Assembly: GCA_028698335.1 (NCBI GenBank)
Contig: JAQVDP010000015.1
Coordinates: 60,459-124,458, forward strand
Direction: 5' to 3'
Length of the DNA stretch: 64,000 nt
From: Nevskiales bacterium
GTDB lineage: Bacteria > Pseudomonadota > Gammaproteobacteria > Nevskiales > Nevskiaceae
Part shown: positions 8,772 to 20,451 of the stretch, piece by piece
How positions within the stretch are numbered: position 1 is the stretch's first letter
How the letters are laid out: each line of letters begins with the position of its first letter
Position numbers and translations under genes: made by a program
The notes under the pieces: generated by a model
Databases searched by the model: none
What the model was told of the DNA's origin: nothing
Seen by the model: the letters and a program-made list of their open reading frames with translations, nothing else

Positions 8772-10067
8772 CTATAGCGTCTGCAGGTCGTAGCCGCGTT
8801 CGTTGTGCTGCGTGGTGTCCAGACCTTCGGTCTCCTCTTCCTCCGAGACCCGCAGGCCGGCGACACGATCGACCAGCGCCAGCAGACCCCAGGTGACGAT
8901 GCCGGTATAGCCCCCGACGGCCGCGATGCCGATCAGCTGGGCGACCATCTGGCGCCCCATCGTCATGCCTTCGGCATAGCCCTGCCCGCCGAAAACGCCG
9001 AGCTGCGAGGAGGCGAAGATGGCGACGGCGAAAGACCCGAGGATCCCGCCGACGCCGTGGACCGGAAACACGTCGAGCGAGTCGTCGACGTTGAGCACCC
9101 GCTTCAGATAATGGGTGGCGCTGAAGCAGATCAACCCCGCCACAAGACCGATCACCAGCGCGCCGCCGGGTCCGACGAAGCCCGATGCCGGCGTGATCGT
9201 GCCGAGGCCCGCGACCATGCCGGTGACGATGCCGAGCGCGGACGGCTTGCCGTACTTGACCCACTCGATCGCGCTCCACATCAGCGCACCGGCCGCCGCG
9301 GACACGTGCGTGACCAGGATCGCCATGCCGGCGTTGCCGTCGGCGGCCAGCGCCGAGCCGCCGTTGAAGCCGAACCAGCCGACCCACAGCATGCCGGCGC
9401 CGGTCACGGTCATCGTCATGTTGTGCGGCATCATCGGTGTGTGCGGGAACCCGCGCCGGCGCCCGAGGCGGATGGCGGCGACCAGCGCCGCCATGCCGGC
9501 GGTGATGTGGACGACCAGACCGCCGGCGAAATCGACGACGCCCATCTCCGCCAGCCAGCCGCCGGGCCCCCACACCCAGTGGCAGACCGGAACGTAGACG
9601 GCGAGCAGCCACAACACCGAGAAGATCAGCATCGCCGAGAACTTCATGCGCTCGGCGAAACCGCCGACGACCAGCGCCGGCGTGATCGCGGCGAAGGTCA
9701 GCTGGAACATCACGAACACGGTTTCCGGAATCCCGCCCGAGACGCTGTCCTCAGCGACACCGGTGAGAAAGGCCTTGGACAGCCCGCCGATGAACCCGGA
9801 GCCGGGCGTGAACGCGAGGCTGTAGGCACCGATCACCCACAGCAGCGACACCACGCAGACGATCGCGAAGCACTGCACCAGCACCGACAGCACGTTCTTC
9901 GCGCGGACCAGACCGCCGTAGAACAGCGCCAGCCCCGGCAGGCTCATGAACAGCACCAATGCCGTCGAAGTCATCATCCAGGCGGCATCGCCCGAGTTCA
10001 CCGGACCGTCCGCCCAGGCCGCATCCGACAGCAGCAACGCCGGCACCAGCGTCATCAACTTGCGCAT
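8772..10067 (-). CDS. amtB: Ammonium transporter AmtB
   Basis: The 431-residue inner-membrane protein has a cleavable signal peptide (cleavage after AAWA), which bacterial Amt proteins commonly have. The Amt core follows: GLALFYGGLVRAKN, VGWFGFNGGSA, and the pore histidines in VCHWVWG and the GVHGVGG-like block FPVHGVGGILG. It moves ammonium inward and is blocked by unmodified GlnK. It lies downstream of glnK1 on the same strand, with an intrinsic terminator between them, so its expression may be lower than or separate from glnK1. AAGGGGA precedes the start. Confidence 0.95.
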   Translation of the reverse strand: MRKLMTLVPALLLSDAAWADGPVNSGDAAWMMTSTALVLFMSLPGLALFYGGLVRAKNVLSVLVQCFAIVCVVSLLWVIGAYSLAFTPGSGFIGGLSKAFLTGVAEDSVSGGIPETVFVMFQLTFAAITPALVVGGFAERMKFSAMLIFSVLWLLAVYVPVCHWVWGPGGWLAEMGVVDFAGGLVVHITAGMAALVAAIRLGRRRGFPHTPMMPHNMTMTVTGAGMLWVGWFGFNGGSALAADGNAGMAILVTHVSAAAGALMWSAIEWVKYGKPSALGIVTGMVAGLGTITPASGFVGPGGALVIGLVAGLICFSATHYLKRVLNVDDSLDVFPVHGVGGILGSFAVAIFASSQLGVFGGQGYAEGMTMGRQMVAQLIGIAAVGGYTGIVTWGLLALVDRVAGLRVSEEEETEGLDTTQHNERGYDLQTL

Positions 10068-10097
10068 TGAAATCCCCTTTTACAGTCCCCGCACACG

Positions 10098-10123
10098 AAA
10101 AAGCCCCCGTCCATGACGGGGGC
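10098..10123 (-). terminator. Intrinsic terminator between glnK1 and amtB1
   Basis: On the minus strand GCCCCCGTC and GACGGGGGC pair around a 3-nt loop and are followed by TTTTT. It lies in the 76-bp gap after glnK1 and should make amtB1 transcription partial or dependent on its own start. Confidence 0.8.
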
Positions 10124-10143
10124 CATCTCATTTTCTTGTCATT

Positions 10144-10482
10144 TCAGACCGCGTCGACGCCGGCTTCACCGGTGCGGATGCGAACAGTCTGGTCCAGATC
10201 GTAGATGAAGATCTTGCCGTCGCCGATCTGGCCGGTCTTGGCCGCCTTGAGCACGGCGTCCACCGCCTTGTCGATCATGTCCGGCGCCAGGGCCACCTCC
10301 AGCTTCATCTTCGGCAGCAGGTCGACGGTGTATTCGGCTCCGCGATACAGCTCGGTGTGGCCTTTCTGCCGGCCGAAGCCGCGCACTTCGGTCACGGTCA
10401 TGCCTTGTACCCCGATGTCCGCCAAGGCCTCACGGACGGCGTCGAGCTTGAACGGTTTGATGATCGCCACGAGCATTTTCAC
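10144..10482 (-). CDS. glnK: PII signalling protein GlnK/GlnB (copy 1)
   Basis: The 112-residue PII protein starts with GTG (10482-10480), giving [20 protein letters not shown] lies 7 nt before the GTG, whereas the internal ATG is too far from it. The T-loop RGAEYTVD carries the uridylylated Tyr-51 equivalent. The B-loop TGQIGDGKIF binds ATP. It senses 2-oxoglutarate, ATP and ADP and plugs the AmtB channel under nitrogen sufficiency. I found no sigma-54 promoter in its upstream gap, unlike copy 2. Confidence 0.95.
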   Translation of the reverse strand: MKMLVAIIKPFKLDAVREALADIGVQGMTVTEVRGFGRQKGHTELYRGAEYTVDLLPKMKLEVALAPDMIDKAVDAVLKAAKTGQIGDGKIFIYDLDQTVRIRTGEAGVDAV

Positions 10483-10557
10483 GGTAACGCCCTCTAGTTC
10501 TGGTTCCGTTTTGCAGCGGAGTTTATGGCGACGCCGGCGAAAAGTCGAAACGCGGGC

Positions 10558-10590
10558 AAAAAAAGAGGGGCGGTCCTCACGGACCGCCCC
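10558..10590 (-). terminator. Intrinsic terminator after amtB2
   Basis: On the minus strand GGGGCGGTCC pairs with GGACCGCCCC around GTGA and is followed by TCTTTTTTT. It ends the glnK2-amtB2 transcript 25 bp after the stop and separates it from glnK1. Confidence 0.9.
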
Positions 10591-10615
10591 AACCCACCGG
10601 AGAATGAATCCGTGA

Positions 10616-12082
<1,467 letters not shown>

Positions 12083-12095
12083 GGGTAGCGGCTCC

Positions 12096-14644
<2,549 letters not shown>

Positions 14645-14660
14645 CAGTGGCGCACCAACA

Positions 14661-14686
14661 ACAAGGGCCGCTTGCGCGGCCCTTGT
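14661..14686. terminator. Bidirectional terminator between comM and porin gene
   Basis: ACAAGGGCCGC and GCGGCCCTTGT form an 11-bp stem around a 4-nt loop in the gap between convergent genes. T-rich DNA follows on both strands. Confidence 0.8.
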
Positions 14687-14714
14687 TCTCCCTCTCAGCT
14701 TTTAAGCGTTCAGC

Positions 14715-15422
14715 TTACATGTCGAAGCTGTAGCCGGCGCTGATCAGGAACTTCGGATCGTCGTCCGACAGGTCGGTGCCGACGATGCTGAAGCCGGCCG
14801 ACAGGGCGTCGGTCACGGTCGTCGACAGGCCGATGCTGTAGTCGGTGTAGCTGTCGGTGATCTCGTAGCCGAAGTTGACGTCGTCGGACAGCGAGGTGAA
14901 GCCGACCGCGATGTCGAACGACGTCGCGTCGGAAACCGGCAGCGACGCGGCAACGTTCACATAGGTCTCGGAGATGTCGTCACCGGAAGGGTCCTCAGCA
15001 CCGAAGTACTTCGGGCTGTAGTACACCGACGCGCTGAACACGCCGATGCCACCCGTGGCATAGACTTCCAGCGTGTTGACCGACGGATCGGTTCCGGTCT
15101 CGTCCTCTTCCGGGTAGTAGTAGTAGACCGCTCCCAGGTCGTAGCTGAAACCGCTGACCTCACCGGCGAAACCGCCGTAGAAGTCGAGTTCCGCGCCACC
15201 GACACCCCAGTCGATGTTCGATCCCCAAGTCCCCAGATAGAAGCCGGAGTCGTGCGAATAGTCGATCCCGCCCTGGACTGCAGCCCCGGTTCCCTGCGAG
15301 ATACCACGGAACATGTACTCGCTGACGACCCCCACGTTGCCGCTCACGCCGGCGAACGCCGAGCCAGCAAAAACGGCTGCACCAAGAGCTGCGGCGCTTA
15401 CAACCGAACGCTTGAATTCCAT
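14715..15422 (-). CDS. TorF family putative porin
   Basis: The 235-residue outer-membrane protein has a signal peptide (cleavage after SAFA). Alternating beta strands typical of a small barrel follow, ending in an aromatic-containing C-terminal strand (FLISAGYSFDM). The opening VSGNVGVVSEYMFRGISQ is characteristic of the TorF/gcw_chp group. In related bacteria this gene sits beside glnK-amtB and is thought to admit nitrogen compounds. Here it is about 3 kb from glnK2, separated by ubiK and comM, but it has its own sigma-54 promoter. Confidence 0.88.
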   Translation of the reverse strand: MEFKRSVVSAAALGAAVFAGSAFAGVSGNVGVVSEYMFRGISQGTGAAVQGGIDYSHDSGFYLGTWGSNIDWGVGGAELDFYGGFAGEVSGFSYDLGAVYYYYPEEDETGTDPSVNTLEVYATGGIGVFSASVYYSPKYFGAEDPSGDDISETYVNVAASLPVSDATSFDIAVGFTSLSDDVNFGYEITDSYTDYSIGLSTTVTDALSAGFSIVGTDLSDDDPKFLISAGYSFDM

Positions 15423-15495
15423 TTGAAAGCCTCTTTCAAAATGTGGATGACTCCGCGGTGATTATTGATTTGCGACCGCGGCCCGACGACAGGTT

Positions 15496-15511
15496 CGCAA
15501 GGCGCGTGCCA
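15496..15511 (-). promoter_or_regulatory. Sigma-54 promoter of the TorF porin gene
   Basis: The minus strand reads TGGCACGCGCCTTGCG, which fits the RpoN consensus except possibly at the last base. It lies about 75 nt before the start codon. GCACC-N5-GGGGC at 15522-15536, just upstream, resembles a weak NtrC half-palindrome. I see nothing else in the remaining 15545-15712 gap. Confidence 0.88.
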
Positions 15512-15712
15512 AGTACTTCGGGCACCGCCGAGGGGCAGCGGCCCCCATCGTCGTCCGCTTGCCGTGGCTGAAGGTTTTCCCCTACTCCGCTGCCTCGCAA
15601 CGGTGGTTCGCACACCGCCCCGAGCCCGGGGCCTGATCCGGCATGGGCACGACGCCGCGCATGCCCGATTCCGGGCGCACGCCCCAACTTGGGGCATATC
15701 GGTCGGCGCCCA

Positions 15713-15740
15713 CAAAAAAGGGCCGGTTGCCCGGCCCTTT
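15713..15740 (-). terminator. Intrinsic terminator of the cytochrome c gene
   Basis: On the minus strand AAAGGGCCGG pairs with CCGGCCCTTT around GCAA and is followed by TTTT. It lies 27 bp after the cytochrome stop. Confidence 0.9.
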
Positions 15741-15766
15741 GGTGCATCTTGCGCTGTCCGTCGGGC

Positions 15767-16252
15767 TTACAGCCCGCCCTGCTTGAGCAGGTATTCCACC
15801 GCGGCGTGGATCTCGTCGTCGCTGAGGCTGGGATCACCGCCCTTCGGCGGCATCGCGTTCTTGCCCTGCAGCGCGGAGGTGACGAGCCCGTCGATACCGC
15901 CGGCTGCGGTCAGACGTGCGGACCATGCCGCCTTGTCGCCGGTCTTGGGCGCGCCCAGCACGCCGGCGGCATGGCAACCCGCGCACAGCTTGTTGTTGAC
16001 CTGCTCACCGCTCATCGGCTCGCGCGCGGCCGGTTTGGCGGCCACCTTGACCAGCGCGGCCGGGTCGGTGACGACCGTTCCAACCGGCTTGATCCGCTCG
16101 GCAAGACGAGCCGTCGCCGCCGGATCCTCGTGCAGCTCGTCCGGCGACACGAAGCCCGCCGCGACGATGCAGATGAAGAAGATACCGAACAGCCCGGCCA
16201 TCACGATGCCGAAATTGGCAAAGAACACCTTGTCGTGGTCCTTGTGCTCCAC
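15767..16252 (-). CDS. Membrane-anchored class I cytochrome c (c5-like)
   Basis: The 161-residue protein has an N-terminal membrane anchor (residues 10-32). A linker of about 55 residues follows, and then one haem c domain with CAGCH and a distal methionine in NAMPPKGG. The C-terminal SDDEIHAAVEYLL is the usual last helix. It should face the periplasm and carry electrons in the respiratory chain. It is monocistronic, ends at an intrinsic terminator and is divergent from the antiporter gene. Confidence 0.9.
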   Translation of the reverse strand: MEHKDHDKVFFANFGIVMAGLFGIFFICIVAAGFVSPDELHEDPAATARLAERIKPVGTVVTDPAALVKVAAKPAAREPMSGEQVNNKLCAGCHAAGVLGAPKTGDKAAWSARLTAAGGIDGLVTSALQGKNAMPPKGGDPSLSDDEIHAAVEYLLKQGGL

Positions 16253-16444
16253 GGATCGACTCCTTGATTTCGCGCTAGGGATAAAAGGCTGCGAATTATA
16301 GCGGTTGCCCGGACAGAAAACCTAGCGACCGTCCGATGGCGCAATTGCCTGTCGCTCGCGACAGTTGGTCCGCCCGCCGCAGCTTGTGCACACTGCTGCA
16401 GGGCCATCCGCTCCCGTTAACTCAAGACTTTGCAGGGCACACGC

Positions 16445-18166
16445 GTGGACTTGACGCATCAGCTGATACTGCTTGCCGGGCTGCTGTTCCTGGTCAGCAT
16501 CCTGGCGACCGTGGTCACTCCGCGCGTCGGCATTCCGCTGCTGCTCGTGTTCCTGCTGGTCGGCATGCTGGCCGGCGAGGACGGCCCGGGCGGGATCGAG
16601 TTCGACAACTATCCGCTGGCCCATCTGGCCGCAACGGCCGCACTGGCGGTGATCCTGTTCGACGGCGGCATGCGCACCTCGATCCAGAGTTTCCGGGTCG
16701 GGCTGCGTCCGGCGTTGAGCCTGGCGACGGTCGGCGTCCTGATCACCACCGCGATCGTCGGCACGCTCAGCGCATGGCTGCTCGACCTGAGCTGGGCCGA
16801 AGGTCTGCTGGTCGGCGCGATCGTCGGCTCGACCGACGCCGCGGCGGTCTTCTCCCTGCTGCATACCCGCGCGGTCTCGCTCAATGAACGGGTCAGCGCG
16901 GCACTGGAGATCGAATCCGGAACCAACGATCCGATGGCGGTGTTCTCGACGCTGGCGTTGATCACCTACCTGCAGCAACCGGACAGCTTCGGGCTGCCGG
17001 CGGCGCTGCTGATGCTGGTCCAGCAGATGAGCCTCGGCGCCGCGATCGGCCTGGCCGGCGGCTGGTTGCTGCTGCACGGCCTCAACCGGCTCCCGCTGGG
17101 CGACGCCCTGTATCCGCTGCTGGCGCTGTTCGGCGGACTGACCATCTTCGGCGCGACCGCCACGCTGGGCGGCAGCGGCTTTCTGGCGGTGTATCTGGCC
17201 GGGCTGCTGCTGGGCAACCGCAGGGTCCGTTCCGCCGCCGGCATCCGCCGCTTCCACGACGGCATCGCGTGGATGAGCCAGATCGGCATGTTCGTGATCC
17301 TGGGCCTGCTGGTGTCACCGCACCGGCTGCTGCCGCTGGTGGTGCCGGGGCTGGCCCTGTCGCTGGGGCTGATCCTGATCGCGCGCCCGATCGCGGTGGG
17401 CCTGAGCATCGCGCCGTTCCGCTTTCCGTGGCGGGAACAGGTCTATATCGCCTGGGTCGGGTTGCGCGGATCGGTGCCGATCGTGCTGGCGACCTATCCG
17501 TGGCTGGCGGGGCTCGACAGTGCCGAGCTGTTCTTCAACATCGCCTTCTTCATCGTGCTGGTGTCGCTGATCGTGCAGGGATCGACGGTGGCATCGGCGG
17601 CGCGCCTGCTCGGCCTGCAGGTCCCGCCGACCTCGGCCCGCATCCACCGCGTCGACATCGACCTGCCCGGGCAGCGCGGCTTCGAGGTGGTCAGCTACCG
17701 CCTCTCCCGCAACAGCCGTCTGATCGGTTCCGATCCGCATCGGCTGGAATCCCGGCTCCCCGAGTTCTCGCGGATCGTCTGCCTCGCCCGCAAGGGCCAC
17801 GTTCTCGACGACCGCGCATGGGGCCCGTTGCAGGCCGGCGACTACCTGTCACTGCTCGCGTCGCAGGCCCACCTGCCGGCGCTCGACCAGCTGTTCGAGG
17901 CCCCCAGGGATCCCGTCGAGCCGGCGGCCCGACTGTATTACGGCGAATTCGTGATCAGTCCGCAGGCGCCGCTGGCGGACCTGTGCGAAGCCTACGGCGT
18001 CGAGGCTCCGGAGGGCATCGGCGACGCGACGGCGGAGGATCTGCTGTCACGCCATCTGCCACATCCGGTGGTCGGCGACCGCCTGCGCCTGGGCGAACTC
18101 CAGCTGGTCATCCGCAAGGTCGACGGCGACCGCCCGACCGAGATCGGTCTGCGTCTGCCGCACTGA
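16445..18166 (+). CDS. Potassium/proton antiporter, CPA1 family (NhaP2/CvrA type)
   Basis: The 573-residue protein has 12-13 membrane helices of the Na/K-H exchanger fold. GSTDAAAVFSLL and ESGTNDPMAV carry the acidic exchange residues. Cytoplasmic TrkA-C and CorC/HlyC-like regulatory domains follow after residue 400. The start is taken as GTG 16445 (MDLTHQ), with an AGGG site upstream. A TTG at 16430 would add five residues. It should export K+ in exchange for protons under alkaline or high-K conditions. Confidence 0.9.
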   Translation: MDLTHQLILLAGLLFLVSILATVVTPRVGIPLLLVFLLVGMLAGEDGPGGIEFDNYPLAHLAATAALAVILFDGGMRTSIQSFRVGLRPALSLATVGVLITTAIVGTLSAWLLDLSWAEGLLVGAIVGSTDAAAVFSLLHTRAVSLNERVSAALEIESGTNDPMAVFSTLALITYLQQPDSFGLPAALLMLVQQMSLGAAIGLAGGWLLLHGLNRLPLGDALYPLLALFGGLTIFGATATLGGSGFLAVYLAGLLLGNRRVRSAAGIRRFHDGIAWMSQIGMFVILGLLVSPHRLLPLVVPGLALSLGLILIARPIAVGLSIAPFRFPWREQVYIAWVGLRGSVPIVLATYPWLAGLDSAELFFNIAFFIVLVSLIVQGSTVASAARLLGLQVPPTSARIHRVDIDLPGQRGFEVVSYRLSRNSRLIGSDPHRLESRLPEFSRIVCLARKGHVLDDRAWGPLQAGDYLSLLASQAHLPALDQLFEAPRDPVEPAARLYYGEFVISPQAPLADLCEAYGVEAPEGIGDATAEDLLSRHLPHPVVGDRLRLGELQLVIRKVDGDRPTEIGLRLPH

Positions 18167-18171
18167 GCGCA

Positions 18172-18846
18172 TCAGGCCAGGCGTTCGCCCAGCCAGGCAT
18201 CGATCGCCGCGACTTCCTCGGCACAGACCTCGTGCTGCATCGGGTACGCCAGCCAGCGCACCGCGCAGCCGACGCGCTGCAGCTCGTCACGGGTGCCTTC
18301 GCCCCAGGCGAAGGGCACGATCGGATCGAGCTGGCCGTGTGCGAGCAGAACCCGCACCTGCCGGTTCGCTTCCGCGGCCTCGTCGAGCGCCCGGTCGTGC
18401 AGAGGCAGATAGGTCGAAAGCCCGATCAGCCCGGCAAGGGGGTGCGCGAAGCGCAGACCGGCGTGCAGGGCGATGGCGCCCCCCTGCGAGAAGCCCGCCA
18501 GGACGATGCGGCGCGAATCGATTCCGGCCGCCATCTGACGCTGCAGGTAGTCGTCCGCGACGCGCGCCGATTCGCGGATGCCGGCCTCGTCCTGGGGCGA
18601 ACCCTCGACCAGGCCGAAGATGTCATACCAGGCGCGCAGCGGCTGCCCGCCGTTGATCGTCACCGGCCGCAACGGCGCATGGGGAAAGATAAAGCGCGTG
18701 CGCTCACGCCCCGGAAACCGCAGCATCTGCGCAACCGGCACGAAGTCGTGCCCGTCGGCACCCAGGCCGTGCAGCCAGATCACCGCCCGGTCGGCCGGAG
18801 CTTCCGGCTCGATGCGAACCGCATCGGCGTCGTCGATCAATTGCAT
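18172..18846 (-). CDS. Alpha/beta hydrolase carboxylesterase
   Basis: The 224-residue cytoplasmic esterase has VIWLHGLGADGHDF (oxyanion region) and the nucleophile elbow GFSQGGA. The catalytic Asp is in LDPIVP and the His in MQHEVCAEE. This fits the phospholipase/carboxylesterase family acting on short acyl esters. The ATG at 18846 has GGGAG about 8 nt upstream. It converges on the antiporter gene with a 5-bp gap. Confidence 0.9.
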   Translation of the reverse strand: MQLIDDADAVRIEPEAPADRAVIWLHGLGADGHDFVPVAQMLRFPGRERTRFIFPHAPLRPVTINGGQPLRAWYDIFGLVEGSPQDEAGIRESARVADDYLQRQMAAGIDSRRIVLAGFSQGGAIALHAGLRFAHPLAGLIGLSTYLPLHDRALDEAAEANRQVRVLLAHGQLDPIVPFAWGEGTRDELQRVGCAVRWLAYPMQHEVCAEEVAAIDAWLGERLA

Positions 18847-18998
18847 TGCTGTGGCTCCCACCCATCGTCTCGTCGCAGGCAAGCGCGCACAGTACACCGC
18901 GCCGCAGCGGATTCAAGCGCGTCGCACCCACGGCCGCCCCCTGCAGCGCAGCCGCGTCTCGTCTATCCTTGCCGCCATTTCCCACCAGGACCGCACCG

Positions 18999-19190
18999 AT
19001 GACGATTGCCCGACTGCCTGCCGCGCTGTCGCTGGCCTTCCTGGCAGGCGGATGCGGACAGTCCGGCCCGCTGGTGCTGCCACCCTCGGACCCCGTCATC
19101 GTCGCCCCGTCGAAGCCGACGGAACCGGCGGCGCAACCGACACCCGAGTCCGACGACGGCGAGCGGGACGGCACCGCGGACCAACCATAG
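18999..19190 (+). CDS. lptM: LptM-like small lipoprotein
   Basis: The 63-residue lipoprotein has a signal sequence with lipobox LAGGC. A short GPLVLPP segment and a Pro/Glu-rich tail follow. The same layout marks LptM (YifL), which is regularly encoded next to lysA and helps mature the LPS translocon LptDE at the outer membrane. It is 13 bp upstream of lysA. The identity rests on size, GPL(Y/V)xP motif and position. Confidence 0.8.
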   Translation: MTIARLPAALSLAFLAGGCGQSGPLVLPPSDPVIVAPSKPTEPAAQPTPESDDGERDGTADQP

Positions 19191-19203
19191 GATCAGAAGC
19201 GCA

Positions 19204-20451
19204 GTGGATTACTTCGAGTATCGCGACGGCGAGCTGTTCGCCGAGGACGTTCCGGTCAGCCAGATCGCGGAGCGGTTCGGTTCGCCGAGCTACGTGTACT
19301 CGCGCGCCACGCTCGAACGTCACTTCCGCGCCTTCGACGACGCGCTGTCCGGCACTGACCACTTCGTCTGCTATGCGGTCAAGGCGAACTCGAACCTCGC
19401 CGTCCTCCAGGTCCTGGCCCGGCTCGGGGCCGGCTTCGACATCGTGTCGGCGGGCGAGCTGTTCCGCGTCCTGCGCGCCGGCGGCGAGGCCTCCAGGGTC
19501 GTGTTCTCCGGGGTCGGCAAGACCCGTGACGAGATGCGCACGGCGCTGCGCGCCGGCATCTACTGCTTCAACGTCGAATCCGAATACGAACTGCTGCAGC
19601 TCGACGAGGTCGCCCGCGAACTGCAGGTGCGCGCGCCGGTGTCGCTGCGCGTCAACCCGGACGTCGACGCCCGCACCCATCCGTACATCTCCACGGGCCT
19701 GAAGGAGAACAAGTTCGGCGTCGACATCGCCACCGCGGAGCGGCTGTACGCACAGGCGGCGACGATGCCCGGCATCGAGATGATCGGCGTGGCCAGCCAC
19801 ATCGGCTCGCAGCTGCTCGAGATCAAGCCCTTCCTCGACGCCCTGGAACGTGTACTGGCGCTGGTCGACCGGATCGAGGCCTGTGGCGTCAAACTGCGCC
19901 ACATCGATGTCGGCGGCGGACTCGGCGTGCGTTATCTCGACGAAAATCCGCCGCACCCGCGTGAGTGGGCACTGGCGATCAAACCCCGACTGGCCGCGCG
20001 CGGCCTGCGCATCCTGACCGAGCCGGGCCGCGCGATCGCGGGCAACGCCGGCATCCTCGTCACCCGCGTGCTCGGCCTCAAGCACACCGACGCCAAGGCC
20101 TTCGCCGTCGTCGACGCGGCGATGAACGATCTGCTGCGTCCGACCCTGTACCAGGCCTGGATGAATATCGTTCCGGTACGTCCGCGCAGCGACGCACCGG
20201 AGCAGCGCTACGACATCGTCGGCCCGGTCTGCGAGACCGGCGACTGGCTGGGCAAGGACCGCGAGCTGGCCCTCGCCCCCGGGGATCTGCTCGCGGTCCG
20301 CACCGCCGGCGCCTACGGCTTCGTCATGGCGTCCAACTACAACTCGCGGCCCCGGGTCGCCGAAGTCCTGGTCGACGGCAGCTCGGCCCACCTGGTCCGC
20401 GAGCGCGAGTCCCACGAAGACCTGGTCCGCGGCGAGCACCTGCTGCCGTGA
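19204..20451 (+). CDS. lysA: Diaminopimelate decarboxylase
   Basis: The 415-residue PLP enzyme converts meso-diaminopimelate to lysine. CYAVKANSN contains the PLP lysine. HIGSQ, DVGGGLG, EPGRAI and VGPVCETGDW with catalytic Cys, and the C-terminal AGAYGFVMASNYN, complete the family set. It starts with GTG (19204, MDYFEYRDG). The stop overlaps the polA GTG start as GTGA. Confidence 0.96.
   Translation: MDYFEYRDGELFAEDVPVSQIAERFGSPSYVYSRATLERHFRAFDDALSGTDHFVCYAVKANSNLAVLQVLARLGAGFDIVSAGELFRVLRAGGEASRVVFSGVGKTRDEMRTALRAGIYCFNVESEYELLQLDEVARELQVRAPVSLRVNPDVDARTHPYISTGLKENKFGVDIATAERLYAQAATMPGIEMIGVASHIGSQLLEIKPFLDALERVLALVDRIEACGVKLRHIDVGGGLGVRYLDENPPHPREWALAIKPRLAARGLRILTEPGRAIAGNAGILVTRVLGLKHTDAKAFAVVDAAMNDLLRPTLYQAWMNIVPVRPRSDAPEQRYDIVGPVCETGDWLGKDRELALAPGDLLAVRTAGAYGFVMASNYNSRPRVAEVLVDGSSAHLVRERESHEDLVRGEHLLP

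Noticed and set aside
10483..10557. Sigma-54 promoter upstream of glnK1.
   Set aside because: No GG-N10-GC element with acceptable flanks was found. A sigma-70 promoter is more likely.
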